Below are positions 5,157-7,510 of a stretch of 7,510 bases of DNA, in pieces. The first letter of the stretch is position 1, and each line of letters starts with the position of its first letter. Both the position numbers and the translations under genes were made by a program. This stretch comes from Candidatus Omnitrophota bacterium (GTDB lineage: Bacteria; Omnitrophota; Omnitrophia; Omnitrophales; Danuiimicrobiaceae), in the NCBI GenBank assembly GCA_016206945.1, contig JACQQP010000160.1, positions 1 through 7,510 of the forward strand. Reading direction: 5' to 3'. Below the pieces are notes generated by a model. It ran no database searches. It was not told the origin of the DNA and saw nothing but the letters and a program-made list of their open reading frames with translations.

Positions 5157-6047
5157 TTATTGAGAGGGAATTGATTCGCTACGGAGAGGAACGAAGCGCA
5201 TATCGAGAACGATAGACTGTCCTTTTTGGCTCAAAACAAAATCGATGAACTCCTTTACGATTCCTTGAGCCTCTCCAGGAAGATAAAAGAGAAGAGGCCG
5301 CGAAAGAGGATACGTCCCGTCGAGAGCATTTTCAACCGTGGGAGCGACATAAGTTTTGGTCTTCTCGCTTAATAGATTCAGCGCTTTTACACGCTCATTT
5401 AAATAACCAAGCCCAAAATAACCAATCGCTGTTTTATTTTCCGCCGCTTCTTGTTCAACCGCCTGAGAGGACAGCATCATCAAAACAGGAGGCGCGAATT
5501 CTTCCCGGCTATCTTTTTTACCTTTCCGAACCACTTCCTCTAAAAAATAAACGTGCGTTCCAGAATTCCGCTCCCGAGAAAGAACCAAAATGGGTTCATC
5601 TTTGCCTCCCAGCTCTTTCCAATTCTTGACTTTCCCCGTAAAGATATCCGAAAGCTGATCGATGGTGAGTTCACGAACAGGATTTTCAGGGTGAACAACG
5701 ACGGCGAGCGCATCAATTCCCACTTGGATTTCTTTAATATCAAGCCCTTTTTGTCGGGCAAGCCCGTACTCTTTTTCACTCATTTCGCGTGAAGACTGAG
5801 CGATATTACAAGTTCCGTTCATCAAGGCTGCAATCCCTGTTCCGGAACCTCCGCCTGTTACAGCAATTAAAGCAGACGGATTCTCACCCATAAAAGCCTC
5901 GGCCCAAGCCTGGCCGAGGTTCACCATCGTATCAGAACCCTTAATTTGAATCGAGTGGGCGTCTTCGGCAAGAACAATTACCGGTAAACTGAGCGACGAA
6001 AACGTAAATAAGACAGCGGTGAGAACCCTGTTAAATAGGTGCTTCAT
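5157..6047 (-). CDS. pstS: Phosphate-binding protein PstS
   Basis: Predicted product is 296 residues, the solute-binding protein that captures phosphate outside the cytoplasmic membrane and delivers it to PstCA. A signal peptide covers about residues 1-27 (hydrophobic VLTAVLFTFSSLSLPVIVLA, cleavage after VLA); there is no lipobox Cys. Phosphate-contact motifs of the family are present: KGSDTM (36-41), GGGSGTGIAAL (65-75), SSREM (85-89), NWKELGG (142-148) and SRERNSGTHVYF (157-168). The length suits the shorter PstS clade rather than the E. coli type. The ATG at 6047 has AAGG at 6056-6059 at good spacing. It is the first gene of the operon and lies behind a Pho box; the following repeat separates it from pstC, consistent with the usual excess of binding protein over membrane subunits. 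Confidence 0.96.
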   Translation of the reverse strand: MKHLFNRVLTAVLFTFSSLSLPVIVLAEDAHSIQIKGSDTMVNLGQAWAEAFMGENPSALIAVTGGGSGTGIAALMNGTCNIAQSSREMSEKEYGLARQKGLDIKEIQVGIDALAVVVHPENPVRELTIDQLSDIFTGKVKNWKELGGKDEPILVLSRERNSGTHVYFLEEVVRKGKKDSREEFAPPVLMMLSSQAVEQEAAENKTAIGYFGLGYLNERVKALNLLSEKTKTYVAPTVENALDGTYPLSRPLLFYLPGEAQGIVKEFIDFVLSQKGQSIVLDMRFVPLRSESIPSQ

Positions 6048-6080
6048 ATTCCCTACCTTTTCATTTTACTGCTTCGAGTG

Positions 6081-6099
6081 TACTCATGTTATATGAGTA
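6081..6099. promoter_or_regulatory. Perfect 7-bp dyad over the pstS -10 region
   Basis: TACTCAT (6081-6087) and ATGAGTA (6093-6099) are perfect reverse complements separated by GTTAT. The dyad covers the -10 and probably the transcription start, so it could be a repressor operator or a small leader hairpin. No binding protein can be named. Confidence 0.4.
6088..6093 (-). promoter_or_regulatory. Probable -10 element of the pstS promoter
   Basis: TATAAC on the minus strand matches the TATAAT consensus at 5 of 6 positions and lies 8 bases downstream of the Pho box. There is no good -35; the sequence at the expected place belongs to the Pho box, typical of an activator-dependent promoter. The leader to the ATG at 6047 would be about 35 bases. 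Confidence 0.55.
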
Positions 6100-6101
6100 A
6101 G

Positions 6102-6130
6102 GTGTGCGAACGGTGTAAAATCTATGTAAA
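6102..6130 (-). promoter_or_regulatory. Pho box (PhoB/PhoP-type direct repeats) of the pst operon
   Basis: On the minus strand three 7-base units are spaced by 4 bases: TTTACAT (6124-6130), TTTACAC (6113-6119) and the more degenerate CGCACAC (6102-6108). The 11-bp period matches the Pho box (7-base direct repeats with 4-base linkers) bound by PhoB-family regulators, and TTTACA-N5-TTTACA also fits the Gram-positive PhoP repeat. The nearest unit overlaps the place a -35 would occupy, as in PhoB-activated promoters. Position immediately upstream of pstS strongly supports the call. Confidence 0.75.
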
Positions 6131-6147
6131 ATTTGGAGGGAAAGAAA

Positions 6148-6699
6148 TTAAAGTCGACCTACTAAAACATCTTCGTGACACTCCAGAATTCCCCTAGTCT
6201 GACTCGGCGTACATTCAAGAATGGGATAAGCGCACAAAGCCACAACGGATCGGGCCTTCAGCCAGGATCCAATTTTTTTCTCATAAGCTTCGAACTGAGG
6301 CCAGTCCTTTCGAGACATAAATCCAACATCCCCAGCTATCCGAAGCCGGATAAAACCCTTTTTTTGTATTAATGCATGATACTTTTCCGCGTTGCCGATA
6401 GTCTGTCCCTCGTCAAAACTTTCACTCTTAAGATACCAGCTTTCAGAAGACATGATTTGAAACTGTTCACCTGAAACGCACAAAGAATACTGGGGAATCA
6501 ATGCTTCCGCTGTCGCGCGGCAGAAATCCAAACTGTTTCGCCCAGAGACAAGCCAAAGACATGCCTCATTCTTCTCAAGCCCCGCTTGAAAGAATGGAAT
6601 CATGATGGACAAGAAATCATCAGAACTTTTATAGAACTGGTAGAAGTGTTTGCCGGGAAGGACTGCATACCGCAGATCAAAATTTGTCACGTTCACCAT
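6148..6699 (-). CDS. Stand-alone MEDS-domain (DcmR-type sensory) protein
   Basis: Predicted product is 183 residues, essentially all one MEDS domain: GKHFYQFYKSSDDFLSIMIP (16-35), FFQAGLEKNEACLWLVS (36-52), a central SESWYLKSESFD segment, then GFIRLRIAGDVGFM, DWPQFEAYEKKI, ALCAYPILECTPSQTRGILE and CHEDVLVGRL. The domain is known from DcmR, a regulator of dichloromethane use, and often precedes histidine kinase or other signalling modules; here no output domain or DNA-binding domain is attached. Membrane helices and a signal peptide are absent, so it is cytoplasmic. The ATG at 6699 is chosen because AGAAGG (6706-6711) lies 6 bases upstream; an in-frame TTG at 6732 would add 11 basic residues. 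It has its own promoter and ends 100 bases before pstS, on the same strand. A sensory role is inferred from the family; ligand unknown. Confidence 0.8.
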   Translation of the reverse strand: MVNVTNFDLRYAVLPGKHFYQFYKSSDDFLSIMIPFFQAGLEKNEACLWLVSGRNSLDFCRATAEALIPQYSLCVSGEQFQIMSSESWYLKSESFDEGQTIGNAEKYHALIQKKGFIRLRIAGDVGFMSRKDWPQFEAYEKKIGSWLKARSVVALCAYPILECTPSQTRGILECHEDVLVGRL

Positions 6700-6770
6700 T
6701 TCCCGCCTTCTTTCTCGTTTTCCAACAACCAATCATTTGTGAAAGCAAAGTAGGCAAGCAGGCTGATTGA

Positions 6771-6799
6771 ATTATAGCACGCAAGTATCCGAGAACCAA
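6771..6799 (-). promoter_or_regulatory. Sigma70-type promoter of the MEDS gene
   Basis: On the minus strand a perfect TATAAT (6771-6776) is preceded at 17 bases by TTGGTT (6794-6799), which matches the -35 consensus at its first three positions. Transcription would start near 6764, giving a leader of about 65 bases before the ATG at 6699. The perfect -10 suggests steady expression that does not depend on rtcB upstream. Confidence 0.6.
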
Positions 6800-6842
6800 T
6801 AGGGAGGGCCGAAATAAAACAAAAAAAGGTGACAGGTGTTAA

Positions 6843-6881
6843 CTCAAGGAAAAAAAGTTTGAGAAAAGTGTTGAGAAAGTG
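6843..6881. repeat. Short tandem and inverted repeat after rtcB
   Basis: TTGAGAAAAGTG (6859-6870) is followed directly by TTGAGAAAGTG (6871-6881), a two-copy tandem repeat with one base deleted. CTCAA at 6843-6847 can pair with TTGAG at 6859-6863. It lies just past the rtcB stop and a minus-strand T-run follows at 6821-6827. It might help end rtcB transcription, but the stem is only 5 bp. Confidence 0.25.
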
Positions 6882-6897
6882 ACATCCGCTGCCCACA

Positions 6898-7510
6898 TCA
6901 TCCTTTGATGACTCCGATGGGCCGCATTCTGACAACGCGTCTCGCAATTCCCGCCTCGTGTACGACGCGGACCACTTCATTGACATCTTTGTAGGCTGCA
7001 GGCTGTTCCTCGGCGATTCCTTTACGCCCGCGGCCCATGACAATCACGCCTTGCTTTTCGAGCTCCTGCTCAATAGAACGGCCTCGCGACTGGCGAACCG
7101 CTTGCGCCCGGCTCATGACCCGCCCCGCACCGTGGCACGTCGTTCCAAAAGTCTCCTCCAATGCTTGCGCGGTACCCAAAAGGAGGTATGAATTCCGACC
7201 CATATCTCCAGGAATGACAACGGGTTGGCCTAAATCCCGATAGACCTCTGGAAGTTCGGGATGGCCCGGCGGAAATGCGCGCGTCGCACCCTTTCGATGA
7301 ACACAGAGAAGTTTCTCCTTCCCATCGACCTTATGCTTTTCAAATTTGGCAATATTGTGGGCGACATCATAAACGAGCGACATCCCCAAATCCCGCCAAC
7401 TTCGTGAAAAAACTCCTTCGAATACACTTCGCGCCAGATGCATCAGGCACTGGCGATTGGCCCACGCGTAATTGGCCGCGGCACGCATCGCAGCGATGTA
7501 GCGTTTCCCC
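6898..7510 (-). CDS. rtcB: RtcB-family RNA ligase, C-terminal part (5' end outside window)
   Basis: The visible frame gives 203 residues plus stop and stays open to the window edge, where the upstream residues (GKRYIAA then MRAAANYAWANRQ) still match RtcB; the true start lies beyond 7510. RtcB joins a 2',3'-cyclic or 3'-phosphate RNA end to a 5'-OH end using GTP and Mn2+, in tRNA splicing or RNA repair. Diagnostic motifs: the metal-ligand segment VAHNIAKFEKH, VHRKGATRAFPPGHP, GQPVVIPGDMGRNSYLLLGT, TCHGAGRVMSRAQA carrying the His that becomes guanylylated, PAAYKDVNEVV, and the terminal RMRPIGVIKG. The C-terminus is complete and undamaged, and no intein is seen in the visible part. Full-length family members are roughly 400-480 residues, so about half is shown. 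The archease partner often found beside rtcB is not in the window. Confidence 0.95.
   Translation of the reverse strand, partial: GKRYIAAMRAAANYAWANRQCLMHLARSVFEGVFSRSWRDLGMSLVYDVAHNIAKFEKHKVDGKEKLLCVHRKGATRAFPPGHPELPEVYRDLGQPVVIPGDMGRNSYLLLGTAQALEETFGTTCHGAGRVMSRAQAVRQSRGRSIEQELEKQGVIVMGRGRKGIAEEQPAAYKDVNEVVRVVHEAGIARRVVRMRPIGVIKG

Noticed and set aside
6700..6732. TTG start at 6732 for the MEDS gene
   Set aside because: It adds a short basic tail outside the domain; the ATG at 6699 has a well-placed AGAAGG.
6821..6840. Intrinsic terminator for rtcB at the minus-strand T-run
   Set aside because: No convincing GC-rich stem immediately precedes the T-run.

Overview
The window looks like chromosomal DNA from an environmental, probably Gram-negative bacterium with moderate GC content. 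Its intergenic gaps are packed with foldback and short-period repeats. No gene fixes the taxon: dockerin-like secreted proteins, MEDS-domain proteins, rtcB and palindromic intergenic repeats suggest a lineage mostly known from environmental genomes, but that is only a guess.

Layout. Positions 1-264 hold no convincing gene. They contain a promoter-like pair (50-78) and a leader with three consecutive hairpins that ends at a strong ribosome binding site. Gene 265-795 (+) encodes a small secreted protein with two dockerin/EF-hand-type calcium loops. Everything else is on the minus strand. Read in the direction of transcription (right to left) it is: the 3' part of rtcB (RNA ligase, cut by the window edge), a stand-alone MEDS-domain gene with its own promoter, and then a complete phosphate uptake locus pstS-pstC-pstA-pstB1-pstB2-phoU.

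How the genes work together. PstS captures phosphate outside the membrane, PstC and PstA form the channel, two different PstB ATPases power it, and PhoU ties transporter activity to phosphate signalling. A three-unit 11-bp-period Pho box sits upstream of pstS, as expected for a PhoB/PhoP-controlled operon; no phoB/phoR is in the window. pstA/pstB1 and pstB1/pstB2 overlap by a few bases, and pstC/pstA are 4 bases apart, so these four are translationally linked. pstS is separated from pstC by a long G/C-rich hairpin, and phoU from pstB2 by a foldback element.

The most notable signal is that the two PstB paralogs carry complementary defects. PstB1 has lost the Q-loop Gln and H-loop His; PstB2 has lost the second Gly of the LSGGQ signature. 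If they heterodimerise, this gives one intact and one degenerate ATP site, as in asymmetric ABC exporters. Second, phoU is bracketed by two foldback elements of the same design (7-bp-period array, palindromic core, inverted 7-bp-period array) that use different heptamers. Third is the structured leader of the dockerin-like gene, in which the Shine-Dalgarno could be sequestered by an alternative pairing.
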